Assembly (NCBI RefSeq): GCF_019977655.1
Contig: NZ_AP024849.1
Coordinates: forward strand, 4,063,001-4,127,000
DNA from: Clostridium gelidum
GTDB taxonomy: Bacteria > Bacillota > Clostridia > Clostridiales > Clostridiaceae
Direction of reading: 5' to 3'
Length of the DNA: 64,000 bases
In this document: positions 1-7,974 of the stretch, piece by piece
Numbering within the stretch: the stretch's first letter is position 1
Layout of the letters: each line of letters starts with the position of its first letter
The notes under the pieces: model-generated
What the model saw: only the letters and a program-made list of their open reading frames with translations
The model's database searches: none
Told to the model about the DNA's origin: nothing
Made by a program: the position numbers and the translations under genes

Positions 1-500
1 TTATCAATAGTATTAACCTTCAAACCAATATTCTTAGAAATATCCTTTGAACTTTGATATAAATAATATTTTCTTATAATTATTTCACTATCAGGTTCTC
101 CTAAAGATTTTATAGCATCTATTAATAGTAAATTGCTCTCTTTTAATAAGATTGAATCTGCTACTTCATCTACCATGGTATATAAAGTTTCTGATACATC
201 GTCTATAGGAATATGCTGATTATTTTTATTTTTCCTATACATATCTATGGCTTTTCTTTTTGCTATAATTGCCAGAAATGCTTTAACTGATCCCTTTTGT
301 AAATCAATTCTATTTTTATAATGAAATACTTCAAAAAATACATCACTTACGCATTCCTCTATATCTTCTTTTGAATAAATGCCTGAAAGTTTATTAAATA
401 TTATTGTATAAATAAGTGCCATGTAGTTATCCATCATCATTTTGAGACCTGTCTCAGGCTTATTATTCAATAATTTTAGTAATTCAATATCAGAAATCAA
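1..500 (-). CDS. ECF-like sigma-70 family RNA polymerase sigma factor, 3' end cut by window edge
   Basis: I translated this reading frame by hand; it runs off the left edge, so the C-terminus is missing. The start is TTG at 500, preceded by AGAAGGTG at a good distance. The visible 166 residues have the order of an ECF sigma factor: a region-2-like helix set containing EECVSDVFFEVF and KAFLAIIAKRKAIDMYRK, then a linker, then the start of a region-4 helix-turn-helix (IIIRKYYLYQSSKDISKNIG). Family knowledge says such proteins direct RNA polymerase to a small stress regulon and often sit beside an anti-sigma gene, which would lie outside the window. It is a different protein from the sigma factor at 52759-53319. 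Confidence 0.8.
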   Translation of the reverse strand, partial: MISDIELLKLLNNKPETGLKMMMDNYMALIYTIIFNKLSGIYSKEDIEECVSDVFFEVFHYKNRIDLQKGSVKAFLAIIAKRKAIDMYRKNKNNQHIPIDDVSETLYTMVDEVADSILLKESNLLLIDAIKSLGEPDSEIIIRKYYLYQSSKDISKNIGLKVNTID

Positions 501-715
501 AGTGCACCTTCTTTCTATCAAATTTGATTTATATAATATATTTCGTAATATATTATATAAATCTGACAAAGCAAATTAAACAACTGAATTTATATATTGT
601 TTATATTTGATTTAGAGTAAATTTACAAAATTGTTTTAAAATTTAATCAGCAATTAACATTACTATGCTTTAATTTATTTATATACAAAATTTATAATAC
701 GAGGAGAGATTAATT

Positions 716-1321
716 ATGAAAGTAAAAACTCATGTTAAATTAGCAGAATTATCTTTAATTAGAAATATGAATATTATTCCAAAGGGATTTTCTAAGTTTA
801 TGTTTAATTTTGGTCTTGTAATGGTTGATCAAAGTTGGCTTGTTAAAACTCATCCTCATTATATGCAAAAATCTCTTGAATACATTACAAAGAAAATAGA
901 AGAGCTTATTTCAGTGAAAAAGTTTAATGCTTATCATTCAATGCAACTAGGAATAGTTGTTCACTATCTTTGTGACTTTTGCTGTAATTCTCACATTACT
1001 GGCTCAATTGGCAATATTTCATATCATTTAAAATATGAACGTGAATTACAAAAGCATTTATTTTCAAATTTTGATATTTTCAAGAACAAGTTTCATAAAA
1101 AATCACATAATATGAACTTAACTTTAAATAACATATCTTCAATAAAAACTTCAATTGAAGATACATTACTTAAATATACTAAAGGTCAAGCATCTTATTT
1201 ATGGGATATTACACACTGTGTTGAAATTAGTTCTATTGTTTGCTCTGCTATTTTTAATTTTAATCTCAATTTCTCAAATAATATTGAATATTCTAAGAAA
1301 CAATTTCAATTATCTAATTAG
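716..1321 (+). CDS. Zinc-dependent phospholipase C-like protein
   Basis: This 201-residue protein has an ATG start and GAGGAGAG upstream. It resembles the zinc-dependent phospholipase C / S1-P1 nuclease-like family (PF00882): an early His (residue 6), several His residues around 46-48 and the core motif VVHYLCDFCCNSH, which matches the family's H-Y-L-x-D...H metal-binding helix. No signal peptide is visible, unlike secreted alpha-toxins, so it is probably cytoplasmic and need not be a toxin or lipase. The canonical N-terminal Trp ligand created by signal cleavage is absent. It is a single gene with its own terminator at 1393-1415. Substrate unknown. Confidence 0.6.
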   Translation: MKVKTHVKLAELSLIRNMNIIPKGFSKFMFNFGLVMVDQSWLVKTHPHYMQKSLEYITKKIEELISVKKFNAYHSMQLGIVVHYLCDFCCNSHITGSIGNISYHLKYERELQKHLFSNFDIFKNKFHKKSHNMNLTLNNISSIKTSIEDTLLKYTKGQASYLWDITHCVEISSIVCSAIFNFNLNFSNNIEYSKKQFQLSN

Positions 1322-1392
1322 CAGATGCTAACATATTAGTAATCATTGAAAATAATAGATGGAATAAAAATATATAATTTTTTAAATAAAAC

Positions 1393-1415
1393 TAGGGCTT
1401 GCTGAGCAAACCCTA
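1393..1415. terminator. Bidirectional terminator hairpin
   Basis: The inverted repeat TAGGGCTTGC / GCAAACCCTA (one mismatch) has a 3-nt loop and is flanked by AT-rich tracts on both sides. It lies between the convergent phospholipase-like gene and the response regulator and could serve both. Confidence 0.65.
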
Positions 1416-1485
1416 ATTAAATAAGTAAAACTTATAATTTATTATTCAAAAAACGTTAAATGAATTTTCAAACTACTCTGAAAAT

Positions 1486-2184
1486 CTATATTTTAAATCT
1501 ATAGCCTGCACCCCATACAGTTTCTATAAATTTAGGGTTACTACTATCCTCTTCAATCTTGTCTCTTATTCTATTAATATGAACTGTAACAGTGGCAACA
1601 TCACCAAAACAATCTAGCCCCCAAATTCTATCTAAAAGAGTTGCCTTTGAAAATACAATATTAGGATTAGTCGCTAAAAATAATAGCAGTTCAAATTCTT
1701 TGTTTGCAAATTTGACTTCTTTTTCATCAACATACACTCTCCATGCCTGTGTTAATATTTTTAATCTCCCAAAATTTATAACACCAAGTTCTGTGTCATC
1801 CCTTTTTTCTACTGTCGTTAATCTATCATAACGAGAAAGATGTGCATTTACTCTAGCTACAAGCTCACTAGGATCAAAAGGCTTAACAATATAGTCATCT
1901 GCTCCAAGTCCAAGTCCTCTAATCTTATCTATAGATTCTTTTTTTGCTGTAACCATTATTATAGGTATCTCTTTACTCTTTCTTATTTCTCTGCAAATCT
2001 GAAATCCATCGGTGCTAGGAAGCATTAAATCTAATAGTATTAAATCAAATTCCTTATTTAGTGCAAGCTCTAATCCTTTATCTCCAGTCATTGCTATCTC
2101 TGTTTCAAATCCATTTATTTCAAGATAATCTCTTTCTAATTCTGCGATAAGTTCATCATCTTCTATAATCAATATTTTCCTCAT
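1486..2184 (-). CDS. OmpR/PhoB-family response regulator
   Basis: This 232-residue protein has a receiver domain at about 3-115 and a winged-helix DNA-binding domain at about 135-230. The acidic pocket (EDD at 8-10), phospho-acceptor Asp52 (LILLDLMLP) and the conserved Lys in DDYIVKPF are all present. The C-terminal domain has FELLLFLATNPN and the typical terminal WGAGYRF. It lies 145 bp downstream of the histidine kinase on the same strand and is its presumed partner. Likely targets are the adjacent ABC transporter genes (inference). Its cue is unknown. Confidence 0.93.
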   Translation of the reverse strand: MRKILIIEDDELIAELERDYLEINGFETEIAMTGDKGLELALNKEFDLILLDLMLPSTDGFQICREIRKSKEIPIIMVTAKKESIDKIRGLGLGADDYIVKPFDPSELVARVNAHLSRYDRLTTVEKRDDTELGVINFGRLKILTQAWRVYVDEKEVKFANKEFELLLFLATNPNIVFSKATLLDRIWGLDCFGDVATVTVHINRIRDKIEEDSSNPKFIETVWGAGYRFKI

Positions 2185-2313
2185 TTTTCTCCCCCATTAT
2201 AACTATATTAATGCATATTTAAAGAATGACAAATTGTTGTGCTCGTCTTTTTTTCCTTAAGGTATGCTCAACTAATTTTATCTAGAATATAAAATTCCAC
2301 CTAAAAAGTTTCA

Positions 2314-2332
2314 CTTTTTTGATTGTGCCTTA
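2314..2332. repeat. Solitary terminus of the GGCAC-type inverted-repeat element
   Basis: The stretch TTTTTTGATTGTGCCT-TA is nearly identical to the right end of the full element at 10788-10950 and to the left end at 12015, but no partner arm was found nearby. Read on the minus strand it begins TAAGGCACAATC, and that TAA is the stop codon of the histidine kinase gene. It may be a decayed copy or a target-site relic. Confidence 0.5.
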
Positions 2333-3781
2333 ATCTTGGGCAACTATTGGTAATATTATAGTAATGACAAGTCCGTCCATGTTTTGAGCCGCAATTGTAC
2401 CACCATGTGCCTTTACTATATGTTCAGAAATAGAAAGTCCAAGTCCACTACCTTCACTTGTATTAGTTCTCGCTACATCTTCCCTATAAAAACTGACAAA
2501 TAAACGTGAAAGGTTTTCTTCTAAAACACCTGGACCATCGTCCTTAATCCTTAAAACAATACTATCTCCTTGTTTATTTACTGTAATATGTACATTTCCA
2601 TAATCACGAAGTTTATATTTTGCACTATTTTCAAGTATGTTCATTAGAACTCTATTTATTTCTTCAGAATCAATATTGATCAAAATATTATCATTACAAC
2701 TATTTTCATAATATAAATTAAGACCTTTTCTTTCAAATTCATCTAAAGCACTTTTAAAGAAACTTCTTAAAAATTCATTACAATATACTTTTTCAAAATG
2801 AAACGGAAACTTTCCTGTATCTAGCTTAGAAAATAAAAATAATTTATCAACTAACATATCCATATCACAAGCTTTATTATATATAATATCATGATATCTT
2901 TCACATTTCTCAGGAGTATTTGCAACACCATCTTTTAATCCTTTAACATATCCCTTAATTGTTGTAAGCGGAGTACGTAAATCATGAGATATTCCTACAA
3001 CTAACTCTTTTCTATTTTCTTCATATTTCAATTGCATTTCAACAGATTCTTGTAGTCTAATTCTCATTTTATCAAAATCAGCACAAACCTTTGTAAATTC
3101 ATCATTCCCTTGATAATTCATTTTAAAATCAAGGTTACCTTCTTCAATTTGGCCTGCACCATAACTTAATAAATCTAAAGGCTCTATCAAACTTTTAGCT
3201 ACACGTGAGGATAATATACCATTTGTAAATATAATAATAAGTAATGCTATTACAAATACAACTCCCATATAACTAACAAAAAAAGTTCTAACCTCAGCTT
3301 TCATATGCTCATGACCCATTAAACTATTGCTTTTAACAGCAATAATGCTGATTGTTTTATCATTATTTATAAAAGAATTTTTGACTAAAGAAATCGAATT
3401 AATTTCAAGTACTATTGAATCTGATGAAGATACCATATCACTTTGGATTCTTGAAATAGAATTTTTATCTTCCTCAGTTAAATTTGAAAAGATAGTTTCG
3501 TTATCACTAGTAATTATTAAATTATATCCTACATCTTTAAGAATTTTTTTAATTTTTTCATCTTCTTCATTTTCTTTATTATTTTTTTTTAAATCTTTAC
3601 TATAAGAATTTAAAACTTTCTGTACATAATAAGTTCCATTATTATCATCTAAGCCCTTTATCTTTTTACCATATATCTCTATAAAGCCCTCAAGCACTCC
3701 TCCAGCAATAGCTACTATTAATATTGCTGGAACTACTAACATAAGAATATTAGAAATAGTAAGACGCTTTTTTATCATCAT
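2330..3781 (-). CDS. Membrane sensor histidine kinase
   Basis: This 483-residue protein has TM segments at about 10-32 and 166-188 enclosing a roughly 130-residue extracellular sensor region, followed by a HAMP-like linker (about 190-245). The phospho-acceptor is His266 in GISHDLRTPLTT, then a HATPase_c domain with an N box (NRVLMNILENSAKY), G1 (KDDGPGV) and G2 (GSGLGLSI). The start has AGGGGG upstream. Gene order ATPase, permease, kinase, regulator suggests one locus sensing an envelope or peptide signal. The stop codon coincides with a repeat terminus at 2314-2332. Confidence 0.92.
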   Translation of the reverse strand: MMIKKRLTISNILMLVVPAILIVAIAGGVLEGFIEIYGKKIKGLDDNNGTYYVQKVLNSYSKDLKKNNKENEEDEKIKKILKDVGYNLIITSDNETIFSNLTEEDKNSISRIQSDMVSSSDSIVLEINSISLVKNSFINNDKTISIIAVKSNSLMGHEHMKAEVRTFFVSYMGVVFVIALLIIIFTNGILSSRVAKSLIEPLDLLSYGAGQIEEGNLDFKMNYQGNDEFTKVCADFDKMRIRLQESVEMQLKYEENRKELVVGISHDLRTPLTTIKGYVKGLKDGVANTPEKCERYHDIIYNKACDMDMLVDKLFLFSKLDTGKFPFHFEKVYCNEFLRSFFKSALDEFERKGLNLYYENSCNDNILINIDSEEINRVLMNILENSAKYKLRDYGNVHITVNKQGDSIVLRIKDDGPGVLEENLSRLFVSFYREDVARTNTSEGSGLGLSISEHIVKAHGGTIAAQNMDGLVITIILPIVAQD

Positions 3782-3810
3782 AATAAGGTATTCCCCCTAA
3801 TTTATATGTT

Positions 3811-3832
3811 AACTAGGAGGTGCCTCCTAGTT
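3811..3832. promoter_or_regulatory. Perfect palindrome between permease and kinase genes
   Basis: A 10-bp perfect inverted repeat (AACTAGGAGG / CCTCCTAGTT, 2-nt loop) begins 4 bp after the permease stop codon. On the minus strand it has no long U tract, so it is weak as a classical terminator. It could be an attenuator or mRNA-stabilising hairpin separating transporter from kinase expression. It also contains an AGGAGG anti-Shine-Dalgarno-complementary sequence. Confidence 0.5.
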
Positions 3833-3835
3833 GTT

Positions 3836-4573
3836 TTAATATTCTTTCTTCTCAAACAATGCATACGCTCCTGAAAAAAATATTAATGAATATCCCAAAA
3901 GCAATCCTATAATTGTTAAAATTGATTTGATTGGCATTTGAGCTCCAATAAAGAGTTTATACCAATTTGTATATGAAATAAATATCATTGAGGATACTTT
4001 CGGAACAATTATTCCGCTTAACATAATTATAATATAAATTAGCACTGAAAACATTACTGAAGAAGAGCTATTTTTTGATAATTGTGATATTAGTATGGAA
4101 AGGAGAATTGTTGGTATTATAGGTAATATTGATACAACATATGCCATAAAAATCTCTGGAATACTTATGATTTGTGTTCTTCCAAAGAATATTTCCATAA
4201 CTAAACCTATTATAAATGTGATTATTAAAATGCTTGCTACATAAATTAAAATAGCTATCATCTTAGAAATAAGAATTTCATTTCTACTTATAGGCCTTGT
4301 TATCACAGCTTTAATTGTTCCATTTTCTTGTTCTGCTGCAAAAAGATCAGCAACTACCATAAAAATAATTAATGGAATAAGAACATTCGTCAATATTGAT
4401 AATATGTTTAATGGAAGATTAGATAATGAAACATTAATTAATCCTCCTGTATAATTGCTTATTAAGCCTAAGGCTATACTTAATATTCCAATACAAATTA
4501 ATAATACTTTGTACTTACTTCTTTTAAATATTTTTGTACTTTCATTAATTATTCCGATTCTTATTGTATTCAT
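3836..4573 (-). CDS. ABC-2 type transporter permease
   Basis: This 245-residue integral membrane protein has about six hydrophobic segments (near 22-42, 52-80, 107-130, 142-166, 175-195 and 215-238) and the ABC-2 permease signature region EQENGTIKAVITRPISRNEI after the second helix. It overlaps the ATPase gene by 4 bp, so translation is probably coupled. This architecture, one small ATPase plus one six-helix permease next to a two-component system, is typical of BcrAB/antimicrobial-peptide or lantibiotic immunity exporters; the substrate cannot be read from sequence. Confidence 0.88.
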   Translation of the reverse strand: MNTIRIGIINESTKIFKRSKYKVLLICIGILSIALGLISNYTGGLINVSLSNLPLNILSILTNVLIPLIIFMVVADLFAAEQENGTIKAVITRPISRNEILISKMIAILIYVASILIITFIIGLVMEIFFGRTQIISIPEIFMAYVVSILPIIPTILLSILISQLSKNSSSSVMFSVLIYIIIMLSGIIVPKVSSMIFISYTNWYKLFIGAQMPIKSILTIIGLLLGYSLIFFSGAYALFEKKEY

Positions 4574-5295
4574 ATCTCTTCCTCCTTTCTCCCAACATGG
4601 CTAAGAAAATACTTTTCTAGAGTTTCGCATTCATCTAGTGCATTTTTCATTGATGTTACATTTAATAATTTTCCATCCTTCATAATACCAACTTTATTAC
4701 ACATAAGTTCTATTTCATGAGAAATATGACTTGAAACAAGAAATGTTATACCAAGTTTTGCTTGTTTCATTATGATTTCTCTAATATCTACAGTTCCTTC
4801 TATATCTAATCCATTCGTAGGTTCATCTAAAATCACTAATTTAGGTTTAGATATTAATGCTAAAGCAAGCCCCAAACGTTGCTTCATTCCAAGGGAAAAG
4901 TTTTTGGCCTTCTCATTGGCATATTTTGTTAATCCTGTTTGTTGCAGCATATCATCTATTCTTGGTGTTTTGATTTCTGCATAATAATTTGCTGCAAGTT
5001 TTAGATTTTCTCTAGCTGTAAGATACTCATAAATTGCTGGTGATTCAATAAGGCATCCGATTTCTTTAAATGCCTTTGAACTTTCTTCTAAGGAATCACT
5101 TCCAAGTATTTGAACACTTCCTTTGTCTGCATATGACAAACCAGTGATAATTTTCATAGTAGTAGTTTTTCCAGAACCATTTGGACCAAGTAAACCCAAA
5201 ATATCTCCTTTTTCAATTTCAAAGGATATATCCATTATTCCACGACCATTTTTATATGTCTTTGTTAATTCATTCACTTTAAGTACAGGTGCCAT
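4570..5295 (-). CDS. ABC transporter ATP-binding protein (exporter type)
   Basis: This 241-residue ATPase contains Walker A (LGPNGSGKTTT, about 36-46), the signature FSLGMKQRLGLA, Walker B (KLVILDEPTNGLD) and an H-loop His (VSSHISHEIE). It is closest in style to the CcmA/BcrA group that energises ABC-2 permeases. The start is ATG with GAGGAGG upstream. It is the first gene of the four-gene leftward set and probably forms a dimer bound to two copies of the permease at 3836-4573. Confidence 0.93.
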   Translation of the reverse strand: MAPVLKVNELTKTYKNGRGIMDISFEIEKGDILGLLGPNGSGKTTTMKIITGLSYADKGSVQILGSDSLEESSKAFKEIGCLIESPAIYEYLTARENLKLAANYYAEIKTPRIDDMLQQTGLTKYANEKAKNFSLGMKQRLGLALALISKPKLVILDEPTNGLDIEGTVDIREIIMKQAKLGITFLVSSHISHEIELMCNKVGIMKDGKLLNVTSMKNALDECETLEKYFLSHVGRKEEEI

Positions 5296-5325
5296 AGTAA
5301 TTCCTCCTCTTCCGTTAAAAATAAG

Positions 5326-5382
5326 TGTCTCAAAATTTTAAAATGAAAAATCTATTTTTTTTTCAAATTAAATTTTGAGACA
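5326..5382. terminator. Long-loop inverted repeat between secreted-protein gene and ABC operon
   Basis: TGTCTCAAAATTT and AAATTTTGAGACA form a perfect 13-bp stem around a loop of about 30 nt rich in A and T. It lies downstream of the secreted protein gene and upstream of the ABC ATPase gene, so it may terminate the former or act as a leader structure for the latter. Confidence 0.5.
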
Positions 5383-5415
5383 GTTCTTATACTTAACTAC
5401 ATTTGTATCAAATTT

Positions 5416-5439
5416 CTAGGAATACATACATAATCCTAG
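5416..5439. terminator. Short hairpin after the secreted-protein gene
   Basis: CTAGGA / TCCTAG with a 12-nt loop lies 34 bp past the stop codon at 5473. It is weak alone; together with 5326-5382 it makes a structured boundary. Confidence 0.3.
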
Positions 5440-5472
5440 TTTCCACTGTAGTGATCTATATATTAATATTTA

Positions 5473-6348
5473 TTATTTTGAGTGTTGTTTATTGTTCATT
5501 TTATCTTGCATAGTTTGTACTTGCTTACCTGTTGTATCAATTGAATCTGCTTTTGTTGAATTCACACCACTAATAGTAGTATCTGCTGATACTTCAAATT
5601 CATGCGAAACACCACTTTCATCTTCGCCAGTAATTACAATTTTAAAGGCATTATCAGTCAATGTACTTCCATTTACTTTGGCAGTCATACTCAAAGATTT
5701 AACATCTACATTTTTTAAATTTGTTATACTTTTCAATGCATCTTTTAATCCATCTTTTGAATCTTCACCTTTATTAAAATCTTTTTTATTATTTGCCTCT
5801 TCAACAGCTGCTGAAATAGCTAATTTTGCAAGTTCAGGAATTTGTGCACCCTCAAGATTTACGCTAATTGTATCTCCGTCTACAACAAATTGATTTTTAA
5901 CATCTCCAACTAGAGTATCTAAAACCATTTCTCCTAGTTTTGATTTACTTGATGAAGCATCAAATTTTCTCTCAACTTTCCCATTTTTCGTTTTACCATT
6001 ACTATCACTAGAATAATAATTTTCTCCATCCTTTACAATAGATTTACCATCTATTCTACTTGTCTCAGTTTCTTTTGTAACATCTTCAATTTTTATATTT
6101 GTAATTGAAGAATTATTAGCACCTTCAAGCTTTTCTACACTAGTTCCTGAAATGTCAGTATTTCCATTATCTTTTACTTCAAATGATGTTTGGAATGTAG
6201 CATTGCTAGTAACTGCTAAATTTTTTGCTGCACTTTTATATGTTTCATATCCTGAAGCTCCACTTGCTGATGCGACTGCAGTAACTGATAATAACATACA
6301 CCCAGTTAATGCCGTAACCATTATTGTCTTAATTTTTTTACTTTTCAT
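5473..6348 (-). CDS. Secreted protein of unknown function
   Basis: This 291-residue protein has a clear signal peptide (KSKK, hydrophobic core to about 25, ASA cleavage region near 29). The mature part is Thr/Ser/Asp/Lys-rich, lacks Cys, and alternates predicted strands with a helix near 155-195. The general plan (N-terminal VTSNATFQTSFEVKDNG, then repeated beta-rich segments) recalls LolA-like or DUF6612-type lipid- or cell-wall-associated proteins, but I see no lipobox and no diagnostic motif. ATG start with AAGGAGATG. It lies upstream of and co-oriented with the ABC/two-component genes, suggesting an extracytoplasmic role with them (inference). Confidence 0.6.
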   Translation of the reverse strand: MKSKKIKTIMVTALTGCMLLSVTAVASASGASGYETYKSAAKNLAVTSNATFQTSFEVKDNGNTDISGTSVEKLEGANNSSITNIKIEDVTKETETSRIDGKSIVKDGENYYSSDSNGKTKNGKVERKFDASSSKSKLGEMVLDTLVGDVKNQFVVDGDTISVNLEGAQIPELAKLAISAAVEEANNKKDFNKGEDSKDGLKDALKSITNLKNVDVKSLSMTAKVNGSTLTDNAFKIVITGEDESGVSHEFEVSADTTISGVNSTKADSIDTTGKQVQTMQDKMNNKQHSK

Positions 6349-6580
6349 AGTTTACATCTCCTTTTATTTTTTATCTATTAACCTGTAAATTTGTAATTTT
6401 TAAATTTATGCATTAATAGCTTAATTTAATTATAAAAGTCATGTGTAATCTTTTTATAAATGATATATAAATAATATATAAACAGATGATCTATATATCA
6501 TAATTAACTCTAATATAATATATCATTCTTTAAAACTATGGTTTTTATTGATATAATGCTCTATATATAAAAACGAAAAT

Positions 6581-6623
6581 AATAATAGCCTTAAAGTGAC
6601 CCCCATCACTTCAAAGCTATTAT
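6581..6623 (-). terminator. Terminator of the threonine operon
   Basis: ATAATAGC / GCTATTAT outer stem and AAGTGA / TCACTT inner stem face each other, with T-rich sequence following on the minus strand. It lies just after the ACT-protein stop codon. Confidence 0.75.
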
Positions 6624-6626
6624 CTT

Positions 6627-7064
6627 TTATTCCATACCGACAAACTCAACTTTCTCCACATTATGAATGTTAAGCAATCCATCAGTTAATGTTTTTATAT
6701 CTCCATCCACAGTTGATAGATCTATTGTTATACTTAAATTAGCATATCCATTTAGAGGTATACCTTGATTTATTGTCAATATATCTCCTCCTTGCTCTGC
6801 TATATAATTACTAATATTAGATAAAACCCCTTTTTCATTTTTCAATATAATGTTAAAAGTTATTTTTCTGCCTTCTGAAGTTTCTGAAAACTCAAATACA
6901 AAGTCTTTATATTTGTAATATACACTTCTGCTTATGCCTGCTATCTTTACAGCTTCTGTTATTTCTTTTACCTTTCCATCTTTTAAAAGTTTTTTTGCAT
7001 AAAGAACTTTTTCATAAACGTCAGGTAAAACCCTTTTATCTATAACTAAGTAATCTCCACTCAT
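6627..7064 (-). CDS. ACT domain-containing protein (UPF0735 / PheB-like)
   Basis: This 145-residue protein has an N-terminal helical segment with a helix-turn-helix look (VKEITEAVKIAGISRSVYYKYKD, shown by AGISRSVYYKYKD) and a C-terminal ACT domain (about 69-143; FNIILKNEKGVLSNISNYIA). The family is widespread in Firmicutes next to homoserine or aromatic biosynthesis genes and is thought to sense an amino acid. It overlaps thrB by one base in a TAATG junction, so it is the last gene of thrC-thrB-ACT and is probably a threonine-responsive regulator (inference). Length is normal. Confidence 0.88.
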   Translation of the reverse strand: MSGDYLVIDKRVLPDVYEKVLYAKKLLKDGKVKEITEAVKIAGISRSVYYKYKDFVFEFSETSEGRKITFNIILKNEKGVLSNISNYIAEQGGDILTINQGIPLNGYANLSITIDLSTVDGDIKTLTDGLLNIHNVEKVEFVGME

Positions 7065-7966
7065 TAGTTTGTACCTTCTATAATGGTTGCCCCCGCATCA
7101 TCAATAGATAACTCTAATATATCCCATTCCAATTCTTTTATTTTTAAAAATTCTTTAAGCTCATTGCTAAAGCGCTTATCTTCTTCGTTAATAATTGCCA
7201 TGATTGTTGGACCTGCTCCACTTAAGTAACACCCTAATGCTCCTAATTCATAGCTCTTATTATATACCTCTTCAAAACCAGGAATTAACTTACTTCTGTA
7301 GTTTTGGTGAAAGGCATCTTTACATGCATATTTTATCAATTCATATTTACCACTTGAAAAACATGCTACCATAAGAGCTGCTCTTGAAACGTTATAAACA
7401 CCATCTTTTAAGCTTATCTCTTTTGGAATTACACTTCTTGCTTTTTTTGTAGATAATCTAAAATTAGGGATTATTGAAACAAACTTAATTCCCTTCTTTA
7501 CATCTACTTTATCGTAAAAAGTCTTATTTTCATCAACTATCGCAACAACCATACCCCCAAGTAGTGCTGGCGCAACATTATCTGGATGACCTTCAATTTC
7601 TACTGCCATCTCTAATAATTCATTATCAGTAAACTTCTTGCCTAAGATTTCATTAGCTCCTACTAGTCCCCCAACTATACATGTAGAGCTACTTCCAAGG
7701 CCTCTAGCTACTGGTACATCTTGCTTGATTTCACTTATTTCTAATCCTTTTATTTTATAGCCCGCTTTATCAAAACAAAGTTTCATTGCTTGATAAATTA
7801 TATTTCTTTCATTACAGAATTCTTCTGGCATTCCCTTGAATTTTAAACCCTCTTCTAATTCTCTGAATTCAAAATCATTATATAGATTTAACGCTATTCC
7901 AAGCGAATCAAATCCTGGGCCCATATTTGCTGATGTAGCTGGTACTCTAACTTTAATCATACGCAT
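7064..7966 (-). CDS. thrB: Homoserine kinase
   Basis: This 300-residue GHMP kinase phosphorylates homoserine to O-phosphohomoserine for threonine synthesis in the cytoplasm. It has the N-terminal RVPATSANMGPGFDSLGIAL block, the GHMP ATP-binding motif PVARGLGSSSTCIVGG (about residues 85-100) and the C-terminal LGCYLSGAGPTIMAI motif. ATG start; the thrC stop lies just 8 bp upstream, so the two are in one transcript. It is a full-length family member. Confidence 0.96.
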   Translation of the reverse strand: MRMIKVRVPATSANMGPGFDSLGIALNLYNDFEFRELEEGLKFKGMPEEFCNERNIIYQAMKLCFDKAGYKIKGLEISEIKQDVPVARGLGSSSTCIVGGLVGANEILGKKFTDNELLEMAVEIEGHPDNVAPALLGGMVVAIVDENKTFYDKVDVKKGIKFVSIIPNFRLSTKKARSVIPKEISLKDGVYNVSRAALMVACFSSGKYELIKYACKDAFHQNYRSKLIPGFEEVYNKSYELGALGCYLSGAGPTIMAIINEEDKRFSNELKEFLKIKELEWDILELSIDDAGATIIEGTN

Positions 7967-7974
7967 CTCTTCCC

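Noticed and set aside
1592..2028. Plus-strand open frames opposite the response regulator, and similar ones elsewhere
   Set aside because: They are antisense shadows of well-supported genes, with no ribosome site and low-complexity Ser/Phe/Leu translations.
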